From an uncultured bacterium (GTDB lineage: Bacteria > Patescibacteriota > Minisyncoccia > Spechtbacterales > HO2-43-30), in assembly GCA_913054525.1 (NCBI GenBank), contig CAJXHR010000033.1, forward strand, positions 1 to 6,611: DNA of 6,611 nt, read 5' to 3'. The notes below the pieces were generated by a model. It saw only the letters and a program-made list of their open reading frames with translations. It was not told the origin of the DNA and made no database searches. Shown piece by piece: positions 5,161-6,611 of this stretch. Position numbers and translations under genes: made by a program. The stretch's first letter is position 1, and the number at the start of each line of letters is the position of its first letter.

Positions 5161-6611
5161 ATGCTGCCATACATCGCAATAAGATTGTTCTTCTGGCTTC
5201 CACTTTTAACGATCGGTGTAATATTTGTCACTTTTTTTCTGACTCTCCACGGGTCAGGAGACCCCGTAGTGATTGCTTTGGGGGTGAAGGCCTCACCTGA
5301 GGTAGTAGAAAGATTGCGGCATGCTTTGGGGCTGGATTTGCCTTGGTATATACAATTCCCCAATTACCTTTGGAACGTGCTGCACTTTGATTTTGGGGAG
5401 TCCTTCGGCAATTTGGGCATACCCGTATCCGATTTGATAAAGCCGCGAATGTGGGTTTCTTTTCAGTTATCCGCAGTTACTCTTGTTATTTCTTTGCTTT
5501 TGGGGGTTCCTCTTGGCCTCAAGGTCGGAACCTGGCAAGGCAGTTGGAGAGATAGGTTTTTGGTAGGCATCGTCTTGTTGGGAATAGCCTTGCCCTCATT
5601 CGTGGTCGCACCTTTTTTCCAGAGAATGTTTTCCGTCTGGTTTCACGTGCTTCCCTCTTCCGGCTGGGACGGGCTATTTAGCTTAAAGATTCTTTTGCCC
5701 GTATTGATTATGGGGGTCTTGCCTATAGCGGGACTTGTGAGGATACTGCGGCTTTATGTCGCAGAAACCCAGCATGCGCACTATGTATATGCCGCGCGGG
5801 CCAGGGGCCTGCCGGGCAGGGTCGTAATGAGAAAGTATGTAATCCGAAACGCCTTAATGCCGCTCACGACCATGTTCGTCTTTATTTTGATCGGCCTTTT
5901 TAGCGGGGCGCTGATCATCGAGTTGATTTTCGGTATTCCCGGTCTTGCAAAACTAGCCTTAAAGGCCATTGGGGCAAGGGATTTTCCGGTTATCGGCGCC
6001 TTTACTATCATAGGAATGGTTATTTTCATTTCGGCGATGGTTCTCAAAGATATTCTATATGTGCTGATTGACCCGCGAGTAAGGTTCTCTGCCGTTAAGA
6101 GGGTTGAGAAAACGGAAAGTTTTCTTTCGTTTTTCGCGGACGTGTTCCTGCATCCCGGATTCCTGTTAAGGCCTCTGGCGTTCCTTTTTTCAATTTCGGG
6201 GATTGTGCTTCTTTTTGCGTGGCAGCCGAAATGGGCTTTGATTTCGACAATGGGAGTTTTGCTTTTCATTTTGCTCCTCCATAATTTTAAGCTAATCAAC
6301 CTGAAGAGTATGTTTGTATGGTGGCCGGGAAGTTTCTGGCAGATTTTGTGGGCTCGGTTCAGGAAGAGCAAAATAGGGCTTATTGCGCTATGCGTGTTTG
6401 CGCTTTTGCTGTTGGCCGCAGTATTTGCTCCCATAATAGCCCCGTATGAATTTACGAAACAAAACCTCTTAAATGTTCATTCTTCCCCTAGCTTAGAGCA
6501 CTTATTTGGCACGGATGGACTTGGCAGAGATCTTTTTTCCAGGGCACTGTTCGGAGTTAGAACCTCCTTCATTGTAGCTGCGGTGGTCGCCGGCATTACT
6601 TTGTTTTTGGG
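5161..6611 (+). CDS. Fused DppB-DppC-type ABC transporter permease (3' end outside window)
   Basis: An open frame of 483 complete codons with no stop, running off the right edge. Residues 1-310 are a full DppB-type permease: first helix at about 8-28, GDPV just after it, helices near 101-120, 136-156, 178-197, 235-257 and 278-300, and the EAA-type loop for the ATPase at 211-234 (AARARGL to RNALMP). The closing motifs are FGIPGLAKL and DPRVR (304-308). Instead of stopping, the frame continues through 311-392, with two predicted helices (about 338-354 and 359-377). A DppC-type start follows: FWQILWARFRKSKIGL (392-407), a helix ending in FAPIIAPYE, and GTDGLGRDLFSRALFG (450-465). The second EAA loop lies beyond the window. 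GGGAGG (5151-5156), four bases before ATG, supports the start. It probably forms the whole import channel in one chain with the upstream binding protein. ATPase genes are expected downstream. Confidence 0.9.
   Translation, partial: MLPYIAIRLFFWLPLLTIGVIFVTFFLTLHGSGDPVVIALGVKASPEVVERLRHALGLDLPWYIQFPNYLWNVLHFDFGESFGNLGIPVSDLIKPRMWVSFQLSAVTLVISLLLGVPLGLKVGTWQGSWRDRFLVGIVLLGIALPSFVVAPFFQRMFSVWFHVLPSSGWDGLFSLKILLPVLIMGVLPIAGLVRILRLYVAETQHAHYVYAARARGLPGRVVMRKYVIRNALMPLTTMFVFILIGLFSGALIIELIFGIPGLAKLALKAIGARDFPVIGAFTIIGMVIFISAMVLKDILYVLIDPRVRFSAVKRVEKTESFLSFFADVFLHPGFLLRPLAFLFSISGIVLLFAWQPKWALISTMGVLLFILLLHNFKLINLKSMFVWWPGSFWQILWARFRKSKIGLIALCVFALLLLAAVFAPIIAPYEFTKQNLLNVHSSPSLEHLFGTDGLGRDLFSRALFGVRTSFIVAAVVAGITLFL

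Noticed and set aside
6310..6312. Internal ATG as start of a separate DppC gene
   Set aside because: The frame is continuous from the DppB half, no stop precedes this codon, and there is no good Shine-Dalgarno sequence in front. An internal secondary start cannot be excluded, but a fusion is the simpler reading.
5781..6434. Minus-strand open frame of 217 codons inside the permease gene
   Set aside because: It lies wholly opposite the well-supported permease, is rich in Lys, Ile, Ser and Arg with no recognisable motif, and has no convincing ribosome-binding site. It is best explained as a shadow of the coding strand.
1..6611. tRNA, rRNA, CRISPR array, insertion sequence or phage element
   Set aside because: No cloverleaf, rRNA-like block, regularly spaced repeat, transposase motif or terminal inverted repeat was noticed on reading; intergenic gaps are all under about 160 nt.

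Overview
The window carries five genes, all on the + strand and all encoding exported or membrane proteins: four predicted lipoproteins and one membrane permease. No RNA gene, mobile element or CRISPR array was seen. There is no taxonomic marker. The Ala/Pro/Thr lipoprotein spacer with a PTATPAPTPT run, the Leu-Ala-Cys lipoboxes and the mix of dipeptide-transport genes resemble Chloroflexota (possibly an uncultivated Dehalococcoidia/SAR202-type genome). That placement is inference only.

Layout. Positions 1-153 hold a strong promoter, a boxA-like leader motif and, less certainly, the start of a divergent minus-strand gene leaving the window at its left edge. Positions 154-834 encode a TlpA-like thioredoxin lipoprotein. 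Positions 827-1819 encode a trypsin-like serine protease lipoprotein that overlaps the first gene by 8 nt. A rho-independent terminator folds around the protease stop codon. A new promoter then drives a HELMH metallopeptidase lipoprotein (1919-3190). After a 79-nt gap with two small hairpins comes a dipeptide/oligopeptide-type substrate-binding lipoprotein (3270-5015), which ends at a clear terminator (5031-5060). A further promoter drives the last gene (5161 to beyond the right edge). This is one continuous reading frame that joins a complete DppB-type permease to the start of a DppC-type permease through a linker with two predicted membrane helices.

Working together. A plausible reading is a surface nutrient module: two lipid-anchored peptidases act on extracellular protein, the binding protein captures peptides, and the fused permease imports them with ATPases expected downstream. 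The thioredoxin-like protein would care for thiols or disulfides outside the membrane. The genes lie in at least three transcription units, each with its own TTGACA promoter, so they are neighbours rather than one operon. The most unusual points are the fused permease, the roughly 50-residue insertion in the protease, and a repeated boxA-like motif in the gene leaders.
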